From an uncultured Clostridia bacterium (GTDB lineage Bacteria > Bacillota > Clostridia > Oscillospirales > Acutalibacteraceae), in contig CAMJHI010000159.1 of assembly GCA_946405475.1 (NCBI GenBank), positions 1-5,548 on the forward strand: a stretch of DNA of 5,548 nucleotides, given 5' to 3'. This document shows, in pieces, positions 1 through 4,991 of this stretch; position 1 is the stretch's first letter; every line of letters begins with the position of its first letter. The notes under the pieces were generated by a model that saw only the letters and a program-made list of their open reading frames with translations, searched no databases and was not told the DNA's origin. Made by a program: the position numbers and the translations under genes.

Positions 1-2090
1 GCTTCTTTGATGGTCGGCTCAAAGGCGCGCAGATAAAGCTCGCGGATCGTTTGCTCATTGGCCCAGGTCATAATGCCGTTGCGGTGTGATTCCTGATCGT
101 TGAGCGCAAAGTGCTTCACGGTGGTCACCAGCTCGTAACGGTTCGCGCCGCGCACGATGGCTGCGCCCATGCAGCCGGAAATCAGCGGGTCTTCCGAAAA
201 GTATTCAAAATTGCGTCCGCACAGCGGGTTGCGGTGCAGGTTCAGCCCCGGCGCGTACCAGATATCCTCGCCCATGTCGGCGGCTTCCTTGCCCGCGCCT
301 TCGCCCATTTTTTCGGCCAGCGCCGTGTTCCACGTGCAGGCGATCGCCGTTTCGCAGGGGTAGGCGGTGCCGCTGTCCACATACACCAGCCCGAGCCGCC
401 CTTTCACCGAAGACGGGCCGTCGTTGTCTTCCGTGGCGGGAATGCCAAGGCGTTCCACGCCCTGTGTTTCGTAGCCGGAATGGATGACCAGATCGATCAT
501 TTCATCGAGCGTGAGCTGATCCAGAAACGCGTCCCAGAGCGAATCGTCCTGCGCCACGTCCTGCAGCGTGATCGATTTTTCATATTTCACGCCCGTCTTC
601 GGCGCTTCGCCTTGCGTTGCGGCGGGCGGCAGCGCGTCTTTGCTTTTCACCGCTTCATCCGCCTTCAATTCGCGCGGTGCAGGCGCGATCCCGTCCGACC
701 GTGACAGCACGGGCAGTCCGTTATCGGCTTCGGCGAACAGGTTTTTGATCGGCGCGCCGGAGCGTTCGTCCGTGCGGTAAACGGTTTCGTCAAACGAAAC
801 CGTCTGTTCGGCATACGGCGAACGGATATCATCGCCCAAAAACAGACGATAGCCGCCGCGTTCCAGCACATAGGCTTCACGCCGCATATCGTAAGACGCC
901 ATGTCGCGCAGCGAAACGATCACCGTCACTTGTTCGCTCTCGCCGGGCGACAGCAGCTTCGTTTTGGCAAAGCCGCCCAGCTCGACCGCGCTTTTTTCAA
1001 CGCCGCCGGGCGTGTACGGCGCGCTGAAATATAGCTGCACCACTTCTTTGCCCGCGCAGCGGCCGGTGTTTGTGACCGTCACCTGTGCTGTGATGCAATC
1101 ATCGCCGCATGTGAACGCCGCGTCGGTTTTTTCAAACGTCGTGTAGGAAAGTCCGTACCCGAACGGGAACTGCACCTGTTCGGGTGCGAAGGTCTCAAAA
1201 TAGCGGTAGCCGACGTAGATGCCTTCGCTGTATTCCGTGTAATAGTCGCCGGTATCATATTGATGCGTGCCGAAATAGGCGGTGGAGGGATGATCCGCCG
1301 CATGGTAAGCCGCGGTGTCAGCCAACCGGCCGGAAGGGGAGACGGCGCCGGCGAGCACCTGTGCCGCGCCCTCGAGCCCGTATTCGCCGGGGATCCACAG
1401 CAGCATGGCGGCTTTGATGCTGTCGTATTCTTCCAGCCACCCCATTTCCATGAGGTTGCCGGTGTTGAACAGCACGATGACCTCGTCAAACGCGTCCGTG
1501 ACGGCTTTGACCAGCTTTTCTTCTTCCGCCGAGAGCCGCAGCGTTTCCGGCTTGAGGTCGCGCCCCTCCGCGCTGGTGCGGCTGATGACGAGCAGCGCCG
1601 TTTCGGAATAAGCCTCGGCGCGCGACATGATGCTGCCGGTCAGATATTTCACCGGCATTTCGTCCAGCGCGCTTCTGGCTAACGCCAATTGCAGCAGGTT
1701 GTTGATGACCGTATTATCCGTTTTCGGCGTGAACGAGCGCACGTGCCGATCATACAGCGCTTTCAGCTCGGTGTTGTATGTGATCCCGGCGGCGTCCAGC
1801 GCTTCATAAAACGTGACCGGGTCGTCGGTCGTCACCGCGCCGGAACCGGCGCCGCCGTAAAACGGTTGAACAGACCCGGCGCCGAACACGTTCACGCGCT
1901 TGTCGCCCAGCGGCAGCGCGTTGTCTTCATTCTTCAGCAGCACGACGCCTTCTTCTTCGATTTCAACGGCGATCGCCCGCGTTTCGGCGGCGATGGCGTC
2001 GTCGAGCTTGCCGCTTCGCGCGGCAGCCTGCAGCGGCAGCGCTGTGACCAGCAGGGTGAATGCCAAAAGAACGGCGGTCAGCTTTTTCAT
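1..2090 (-). CDS. Secreted domain-permuted GH3 beta-glucosidase-like hydrolase (partial, N-terminal 696 codons)
   Basis: Family 3 glycoside hydrolase, predicted to cleave terminal beta-linked glucose (or xylose) from oligosaccharides outside the membrane. The frame is open from ATG at 2090 to the left edge. Residues 1-24 (MKKLTAVLLAFTLLVTALPL then QAAA) form a signal peptide. The usual GH3 C-terminal domain comes first: EEGVVLLKN (46-54), ISRTSAEGRD (169-178, with E175 at the likely acid/base position), YVGYRYF (292-298) and FPFGYGLSYTTFE (308-320). An FN3-like domain follows at about 333-430 (VTVTNTG, AGKEVVQLY). After a linker of about 70 residues (431-500) comes the TIM barrel: LGIPATEDNDGP (548-559), HRNPLCGRNFEYFSEDP (619-635) and VKHFALND (658-665). 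This order is reversed relative to most GH3 enzymes and is known from R. albus and B. fibrisolvens beta-glucosidases. The nucleophile Asp should lie a few dozen residues past the edge, so catalytic competence cannot be judged. ATG 2090 is supported by GGAGGG six bases upstream. The family is certain; substrate specificity is inferred. Confidence 0.93.
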   Translation of the reverse strand, partial: MKKLTAVLLAFTLLVTALPLQAAARSGKLDDAIAAETRAIAVEIEEEGVVLLKNEDNALPLGDKRVNVFGAGSVQPFYGGAGSGAVTTDDPVTFYEALDAAGITYNTELKALYDRHVRSFTPKTDNTVINNLLQLALARSALDEMPVKYLTGSIMSRAEAYSETALLVISRTSAEGRDLKPETLRLSAEEEKLVKAVTDAFDEVIVLFNTGNLMEMGWLEEYDSIKAAMLLWIPGEYGLEGAAQVLAGAVSPSGRLADTAAYHAADHPSTAYFGTHQYDTGDYYTEYSEGIYVGYRYFETFAPEQVQFPFGYGLSYTTFEKTDAAFTCGDDCITAQVTVTNTGRCAGKEVVQLYFSAPYTPGGVEKSAVELGGFAKTKLLSPGESEQVTVIVSLRDMASYDMRREAYVLERGGYRLFLGDDIRSPYAEQTVSFDETVYRTDERSGAPIKNLFAEADNGLPVLSRSDGIAPAPRELKADEAVKSKDALPPAATQGEAPKTGVKYEKSITLQDVAQDDSLWDAFLDQLTLDEMIDLVIHSGYETQGVERLGIPATEDNDGPSSVKGRLGLVYVDSGTAYPCETAIACTWNTALAEKMGEGAGKEAADMGEDIWYAPGLNLHRNPLCGRNFEYFSEDPLISGCMGAAIVRGANRYELVTTVKHFALNDQESHRNGIMTWANEQTIRELYLRAFEPTIKE

Positions 2091-2096
2091 ACGGTT

Positions 2097-2102
2097 CCCT
2101 CC
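2097..2102 (-). promoter_or_regulatory. Ribosome binding site of the GH3 gene
   Basis: GGAGGG on the minus strand ends six bases before ATG 2090. It fixes that ATG as the start, and the signal peptide begins right there. Confidence 0.85.
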
Positions 2103-2134
2103 GAATGTTGATCATAAAGCTTTTTTCTTGTTCT

Positions 2135-2163
2135 ATCATACCAACCGGATCAGATGATTGCAA
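2135..2163 (-). promoter_or_regulatory. Sigma-A promoter of the GH3 gene
   Basis: Read on the minus strand, TTGCAA (-35, 2158-2163) and TATGAT (-10, 2135-2140) are separated by exactly 17 bases. This places the transcription start near 2128 and leaves a leader of about 38 nt before the GH3 start codon. The leader includes a TGATCA palindrome (2109-2114) and the ribosome binding site. I see no convincing catabolite-control operator overlapping it. Confidence 0.75.
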
Positions 2164-2338
2164 CACATTTTCGGAAAATAATCGACACAATGTCTGATCG
2201 GTCTGCCGCCATCGAGAAAATGACGAAGCGTTTTCTTGTTAGCAAAACTGGCTGCCCGGCGGAAAACCGTTTGGTCAGGATTTTTGTAGGGATTTTTCAA
2301 CATTATTCCGGTTTCACCTTTTCTTTTCTTATAAAATG
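2164..2338. other. Divergent intergenic region, no gene seen
   Basis: This is the middle of the 300-bp gap between the divergently transcribed GH3 and trmO genes. Two small inverted repeats are visible. AGAAAATG/CGTTTTCT (2215-2222 with 2229-2236, 6-nt loop, one G-T pair) is followed by a T-rich stretch. GACA-CAA-TGTC lies at 2184-2194. Neither is strong enough to call a terminator or operator. A short open frame from 2154 overlaps the GH3 promoter, lacks a ribosome binding site and has no recognisable protein features, so I treat the stretch as non-coding. Confidence 0.5.
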
Positions 2339-2347
2339 TGTTAAAAT
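2339..2347 (+). promoter_or_regulatory. Possible extended -10 promoter of the trmO operon
   Basis: TG-T-TAAAAT (2339-2347) matches an extended -10 element, in an AT-rich stretch 44 bases before the trmO ATG. No good -35 hexamer lies at the right distance; the best is T-rich TTTTCT-like sequence near 2319-2324. The call rests on position and on the TGn extension, so it is tentative. An alternative -10, TATAAA, lies at 2330-2335. Confidence 0.4.
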
Positions 2348-2380
2348 AACATCAATATTTTGAAATGAGCAATGGTTGCG

Positions 2381-2385
2381 GGTGA
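2381..2385 (+). promoter_or_regulatory. Ribosome binding site deciding the trmO start
   Basis: GGTGA (the 3' part of the AGGAGGTGA consensus) lies five bases before ATG 2391. It favours that ATG over the in-frame upstream TTG (2376) and GTG (2382), which have no suitable site of their own. Confidence 0.55.
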
Positions 2386-2390
2386 ACGGA

Positions 2391-3077
2391 ATGGACAATG
2401 CCTTTTTGATCCGGCCGATCGCGCACATCGAGAACGATTACCGTGAAAAATTCGGTGTGCCGCGGCAGAGCGGTCTGGTGCCGGAACAGCGGTCGACGAT
2501 CGTGTTTGAGCCGGAATACCGTCAGGAAGAAGCTTTGCGGGGGATCGAAGGCTTTTCGTATCTGTGGCTGATCTGGCAGTTTTCCGAATCGATGCGCGAC
2601 GGCTGGTCGCCCACCGTGCGTCCGCCGCGTCTGGGCGGCAACACGCGCATGGGCGTGTTCGCCAGCCGTTCGCCGTTCCGCCCCAATTCACTGGGGCTTT
2701 CCTGCGTCAGTCTCTGTGAAGTGCAAAAAACGGCCGATCGCGGCACGGTGCTGTTCGTGTCCGGCGCCGACCTTGTCAACGGCACGCCGATTTTTGATAT
2801 CAAGCCCTACGTGCCTTATGCCGATTGCCGCCCCGAGGCGACCGGCGGCTTTTCCGTTGACGCGGCGGCGTATTCGCTTGACGTCGTGTGTTTCGACGAA
2901 TTGCTGGAACGCGTCGAGCCGCAAAAGCGCGCCGCCCTGCTCGGCACGCTGCGGTGCGATCCGCGCCCGTCTTATCAGAACGATCCCGACCGGATCTATA
3001 AAATGTCTTTCGGCACGCAGACCGTTTGTTTTTCCGTTGACGGCAGACGCCTGACGGTAACTGATATTATCGATTGA
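2391..3077 (+). CDS. trmO: tRNA (N6-threonylcarbamoyladenosine(37)-N6)-methyltransferase TrmO (TsaA/YaeB family)
   Basis: TrmO adds a methyl group from S-adenosylmethionine to t6A at position 37 of certain ANN-reading tRNAs, giving m6t6A in the cytoplasm and tuning decoding; in E. coli the target is tRNA-Thr. The predicted protein has 228 residues, close to the 235 of E. coli TsaA. Family signatures are in order: IAHIENDYREKFGVPRQSG (10-28), RPPRLGGNTRMGVFASRSPF (77-96) continuing into RPNSLGLS, DLVNGTPIFDIKPYVPYAD (127-145), and a C-terminal DPRPSYQ (190-196) with RIYKMSFG (201-208). These blocks are highly diagnostic. ATG 2391 was chosen because of GGTGA at 2381-2385; an upstream TTG would add five residues (MRVNG). 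The gene is followed after 19 bases by an MBL-fold hydrolase on the same strand, probably one transcript. The neighbouring tRNA-Leu(UAA) is not an expected substrate, since t6A occurs in ANN-reading tRNAs. Confidence 0.95.
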   Translation: MDNAFLIRPIAHIENDYREKFGVPRQSGLVPEQRSTIVFEPEYRQEEALRGIEGFSYLWLIWQFSESMRDGWSPTVRPPRLGGNTRMGVFASRSPFRPNSLGLSCVSLCEVQKTADRGTVLFVSGADLVNGTPIFDIKPYVPYADCRPEATGGFSVDAAAYSLDVVCFDELLERVEPQKRAALLGTLRCDPRPSYQNDPDRIYKMSFGTQTVCFSVDGRRLTVTDIID

Positions 3078-3079
3078 GC

Positions 3080-3085
3080 AAGGAG
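3080..3085 (+). promoter_or_regulatory. Ribosome binding site of the MBL-fold gene
   Basis: AAGGAG lies directly after the trmO stop codon, 11 bases before ATG 3097. The spacing is on the long side but acceptable. The position indicates independent translation initiation within a shared transcript. Confidence 0.75.
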
Positions 3086-3096
3086 TAAAGCAGACC

Positions 3097-4398
3097 ATGA
3101 GTAACGCCGGACAAGAGTTTTTTGAGCAACTGCCCGCCTATGAAGGGGGCAATGCGGTCGAAACCGTATTCAACTGCGGCGCCGGGCTGGCTGTGGAAGC
3201 CGACGGCGTCACAGCGGAAGATTCTTATCTCAGGTGCATCGACGGCACGACCGCCGAGGAATTTCTGCGCTTTTGCGCGGCGTTGGAACGCAGCGGTCTG
3301 ATCCTCGACCATGCCGATGATCACGCTGATCTGCTCTGCCGCGAATACTTTGACGAAACGAACGGTTATCTTGTTTATACCTATTATACGGTGACCGAGC
3401 AGCGCACGCGGATCATCATTGACCGTTCCTCGTGCCGTCTGCCGCTGTTCCACGGTTCTGCTCTGCCCGAAAAGCAGGTGAACACGGCGCTGATGCAGTT
3501 TGGCCTGTACTACAACACCATGAACAGCGGCACGACCTGCGACTGCGGCATGTGCTACGCTCTGCGGCTTCATGACAATTCGCTCGTGCTCATCGACGGC
3601 GGCGAATACGAACAGGCGACAGACGCCGCTGTGGCAGAGCTCATCTGCTGTCTGCGGCGCATGACCGGCACGGCTGACGGTGAAAAAATGGTGGTATCGG
3701 CGTGGTTCTGCACCCACAACCATAACGACCATATGGACGTGTTTTCCAAGCTGATCCGCTTTCATGCCGATTGTTTCGACGTGAAGCGCGTGATGTTCAA
3801 TTTCCCTTCGCCCACGCTGATGGAATTTGACAACACGGCCGCTCAGCGCCTGAAAACACGCCTGCAGGTCCATTATCCCGACGTTTTGTTCCGCAAGCTG
3901 CACACCGGTCAGACGTTTACGCTTTCCAACGCCTCGTTTGAGGTGATCGCAACGCACGAGGATATTCTGCCCGACGCGTTCGATGAAACGCATCTGTATC
4001 GCGGCATGAACGAAACCACGACGATCCTCAAAATCTCGTTTGAAGGGCAGTCGATCCTGTTCCTTGGCGACGCCGAGACCCGCAACGGCGACGTCATCCG
4101 CCGCAACTGCCGCGCCCGCGGGCTTTCCTGCACCTATCTTCAGGCGGCGCATCACGGCATCAATAAGGTGGAGGGCATCTACACGTTCGTCAAGGCTGAA
4201 ACGGTGCTCATGCCGCAGTGTCGTTACATCAACGAGCGCAGCCAGAAAGAAAACTTTGCCGTGCTGTGCCGCGCATACGGCACGGAAAACGTTTTCTTCG
4301 CGGGGGACTGTACCAGGATCTACACCATCACGCCCGATGAAACCGTGAAGGAAGTGCTGCCCGTGGTCGGTTATCACTATGACGGCAGCGAATACTGA
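3097..4398 (+). CDS. Cytoplasmic metallo-beta-lactamase-fold hydrolase with N-terminal extension (ComEC/Rec2-like MBL type)
   Basis: The protein has 433 residues and no signal peptide or membrane segment. The MBL core runs from about residue 145 to the end. It shows a first strand pair ending in LVLIDGGE (163-170); the metal-binding motif THNHNDH (206-212), a complete HxHxDH; FLGDAE (322-327) carrying the bridging Asp D325; and QAAHHG (349-354) supplying the C-terminal His. H287 in a THED stretch may be the intermediate ligand. The GD plus HHG pattern resembles the MBL domain attached to ComEC/Rec2 and its free-standing clostridial relatives, whose substrates are mostly unknown. Residues 1-120 form an extra alpha/beta-looking region I do not recognise. 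The protein has 17 cysteines, including CDCGMC at 148-153. The gene is probably co-transcribed with trmO (19-bp gap). It has no terminator of its own: the tRNA promoter begins 10 bases after the stop. Fold and metal site are secure; substrate is unknown. Confidence 0.88.
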   Translation: MSNAGQEFFEQLPAYEGGNAVETVFNCGAGLAVEADGVTAEDSYLRCIDGTTAEEFLRFCAALERSGLILDHADDHADLLCREYFDETNGYLVYTYYTVTEQRTRIIIDRSSCRLPLFHGSALPEKQVNTALMQFGLYYNTMNSGTTCDCGMCYALRLHDNSLVLIDGGEYEQATDAAVAELICCLRRMTGTADGEKMVVSAWFCTHNHNDHMDVFSKLIRFHADCFDVKRVMFNFPSPTLMEFDNTAAQRLKTRLQVHYPDVLFRKLHTGQTFTLSNASFEVIATHEDILPDAFDETHLYRGMNETTTILKISFEGQSILFLGDAETRNGDVIRRNCRARGLSCTYLQAAHHGINKVEGIYTFVKAETVLMPQCRYINERSQKENFAVLCRAYGTENVFFAGDCTRIYTITPDETVKEVLPVVGYHYDGSEY

Positions 4399-4408
4399 TA
4401 TTTAGTGT

Positions 4409-4437
4409 TTGACTTTAGCGGAATTCCGTGCTATATT
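4409..4437 (+). promoter_or_regulatory. Sigma-A promoter of tRNA-Leu
   Basis: TTGACT (4409-4414) and TATATT (4432-4437) are separated by 17 bases. Transcription should start near 4444, giving a 5' leader of about 18 nt before the mature tRNA. The spacer contains a perfect 10-bp palindrome, CGGAATTCCG (4419-4428). The leader region can form a small GGTGT/GCACC hairpin (4442-4455). Confidence 0.85.
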
Positions 4438-4461
4438 GATAGGTGTGATTGCACCGCTCGT

Positions 4462-4548
4462 GCCGGTGTGGCGGAATTGGCAGACGCAAGGGACTTAAAA
4501 TCCCTCGCTGGCAACAGCGTACCGGTTCAAGCCCGGTCACCGGCACCA
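4462..4548 (+). tRNA. tRNA-Leu (anticodon UAA), CCA encoded
   Basis: This is an 87-nt class II (long variable arm) tRNA. The acceptor arms are GCCGGTG (4462-4468) and CACCGGC (4538-4544), followed by discriminator A and an encoded CCA (4546-4548). The anticodon stem AGGGA/TCCCT encloses the loop CTTAAAA, so the anticodon is TAA at 4496-4498 and reads UUA. A variable arm with CGCTG/CAGCG pairing (4506-4519) and the T arm with GGTTCAAGC complete the structure, as expected for leucine. It is a single gene with its own promoter and terminator. Confidence 0.98.
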
Positions 4549-4549
4549 G

Positions 4550-4577
4550 AAAAAAGCAGCCGAAAGGCTGCTTTTTT
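4550..4577 (+). terminator. Rho-independent terminator after tRNA-Leu
   Basis: The stem AAAAAAGCAGCC (4550-4561) pairs with GGCTGCTTTTTT (4566-4577) around a GAAA tetraloop. The GC core is GCAGCC/GGCTGC and the U-tract has six residues. It starts two bases after the tRNA CCA end, so it terminates the tRNA transcript and very likely the trmO-MBL operon reading through it. With A-tracts and T-tracts on both sides it could also act in the opposite direction. Confidence 0.93.
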
Positions 4578-4588
4578 CAATGATGTGT
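4552..4588 (+). repeat. Direct repeat copy 1 (terminator plus element head)
   Basis: These 37 bases are repeated exactly at 4829-4865, 277 bp downstream. The repeat covers most of the terminator stem-loop and T-tract plus CAATGATGTGT, the left end of the hairpin element. Similarity continues for about 16 further bases with three substitutions and one inserted base. The copied unit therefore joins terminator and element head. Confidence 0.95.
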
Positions 4589-4760
4589 TCCGCTGCGCGG
4601 AACGTGATGTATGGCGGCGCCAAGAGATGTGCCCTTCGGGCGTGATGTGTGCCTTCGGCACGTGAAAAGGAACACATCACATCACTTTGCGGCAAAGCCG
4701 CAATGCATCACTGTTTGCGAAGCAAGCTGCATCACTTGCGCCTTAGGCGCAAACATCATT
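4579..4760. repeat. Hairpin-ladder element: seven triloop hairpins with mirrored linkers and 8-bp terminal inverted repeats
   Basis: The element is bounded by AATGATGT (4579-4586) and its exact reverse complement ACATCATT (4753-4760). Seven hairpins, all with 3-nt loops, lie inside: H1 4587-4603 (7 bp), H2 4612-4622 (4 bp), H3 4631-4641 (4 bp), H4 4649-4661 (5 bp), H5 4687-4703 (7 bp), H6 4713-4727 (6 bp with one G-T), H7 4736-4752 (7 bp). Left-half linkers are GTGATGT (4604-4610), GAGATGT (4624-4630) and GTGATGT (4642-4648). Right-half linkers are ACATCAC (4674-4680), GCATCAC (4705-4711) and GCATCAC (4729-4735), the reverse complement apart from one transition. Stem sequences differ while pairing and loop length are kept. 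No open reading frame of its own and no transposase is present. I do not recognise a named repeat family; a non-autonomous mobile or recombinogenic element is an inference. Confidence 0.85.
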
Positions 4761-4828
4761 CAATATGTATAATCTTATTGCGTTTTTATAGTGGGTAAGA
4801 AAAATCTGTTATATAGTATTACACGTGG

Positions 4829-4854
4829 AAAAGCAGCCGAAAGGCTGCTTTTTT
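4829..4854 (+). terminator. Second copy of the Rho-independent terminator, with no obvious gene before it
   Basis: AAAAGCAGCC (4829-4838), a GAAA loop and GGCTGC plus six T (4843-4854) form the same hairpin as after the tRNA. No coding sequence or recognisable RNA gene precedes it within the 68 bases after the hairpin element. It is therefore either a by-product of duplication, a back-up terminator insulating the lipoprotein gene, or the end of a short unannotated transcript. Confidence 0.8.
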
Positions 4855-4865
4855 CAATGATGTGT
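4829..4865 (+). repeat. Direct repeat copy 2 (terminator plus element head)
   Basis: This is the exact 37-base match to 4552-4588. Upstream of it the sequence is unrelated to the tRNA gene: only the terminator and element head were duplicated, not the tRNA. Confidence 0.95.
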
Positions 4866-4882
4866 CCCACTGCGCAGAAACT
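4856..4882. repeat. Decayed, truncated head of a second hairpin element
   Basis: AATGATGT (4856-4863) is followed by GTCCCACTGCGCAGAAAC (4864-4881), which aligns with H1 of the intact element (GTTCCGCTGCGCGGAAC) with three substitutions and one inserted base. These changes break the 7-bp stem. No further linkers or hairpins of the series follow, so this is a remnant or an aborted copy. Confidence 0.6.
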
Positions 4883-4906
4883 GACACGCCAACATATAAT
4901 CTCCCA

Positions 4907-4927
4907 TTTGCGACGAAACCTCGCAAA
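4907..4927. promoter_or_regulatory. 7-bp inverted repeat just upstream of the lipoprotein promoter
   Basis: TTTGCGA (4907-4913) and TCGCAAA (4921-4927) are perfect inverted arms around CGAAACC. The right arm ends five bases before the -35 hexamer of the lipoprotein gene. It could be a regulator binding site, a weak upstream terminator (A- and T-rich sequence follows) or a relic hairpin of the decayed element. Which one cannot be decided from sequence. Confidence 0.4.
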
Positions 4928-4932
4928 AAGTA

Positions 4933-4961
4933 TTGTATTTTTTCATATTGTGTTGTATAAT
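4933..4961 (+). promoter_or_regulatory. Sigma-A promoter of the lipoprotein gene
   Basis: TTGTAT (4933-4938) and a perfect TATAAT (4956-4961) have a 17-base spacer in an AT-rich context. Transcription would start near 4968, leaving a leader of about 24 nt that holds the ribosome binding site. Confidence 0.8.
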
Positions 4962-4975
4962 ATCCGAAGATCAAT

Positions 4976-4983
4976 GAGGAGGA
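4976..4983 (+). promoter_or_regulatory. Ribosome binding site of the lipoprotein gene
   Basis: GAGGAGGA ends eight bases before ATG 4992, an almost ideal Shine-Dalgarno site at ideal distance. It fixes the start and suggests strong translation. Confidence 0.9.
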
Positions 4984-4991
4984 TTCTATTT

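Noticed and set aside
111..704. Plus-strand ORFs across 111-2111, for example 197 codons at 111-704 and 140 codons at 1260-1682 and 1689-2111
   Set aside because: All lie opposite the continuous GH3 frame, which has conserved motifs throughout. Their products are rich in Arg/His/Ala and match nothing recognisable.
2304..2317. cre-like sequence TGAAACCGGAATAA on the minus strand
   Set aside because: It misses one conserved position of the catabolite-responsive element and lies about 180 bp upstream of the GH3 start of transcription, too far for a usual role. A chance match is more likely.
2154..2363. 69-codon ORF in the divergent intergenic region
   Set aside because: It overlaps the GH3 promoter, has no Shine-Dalgarno sequence, and its product shows no domain, signal peptide or typical composition.
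3067..4377. 436-codon ORF antisense to the MBL-fold gene
   Set aside because: It mirrors the real gene almost end to end. Its protein shows no family features, while the plus strand has intact MBL motifs, a ribosome binding site and operon context. GC-rich codon bias keeps the antisense frame open.
2391..4548. Functional link between trmO and the nearby tRNA-Leu(UAA)
   Set aside because: TrmO acts on t6A37, which is found in tRNAs reading ANN codons; tRNA-Leu(UAA) reads UUA. Adjacency is probably coincidental.
4405..4665. Plus-strand ORF of 86 codons containing GVAELADARDLKSL
   Set aside because: This is the translation of the tRNA-Leu gene and its terminator, a well-known false protein call. 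It has no ribosome binding site and lies over the tRNA promoter, tRNA and hairpin element.
4579..4760. CRISPR array interpretation of the repeated linkers
   Set aside because: The repeats are only 7 bp, the intervals are self-complementary hairpins of 11-17 bp, and the linker orientation flips midway. None of these fits CRISPR repeats and spacers.
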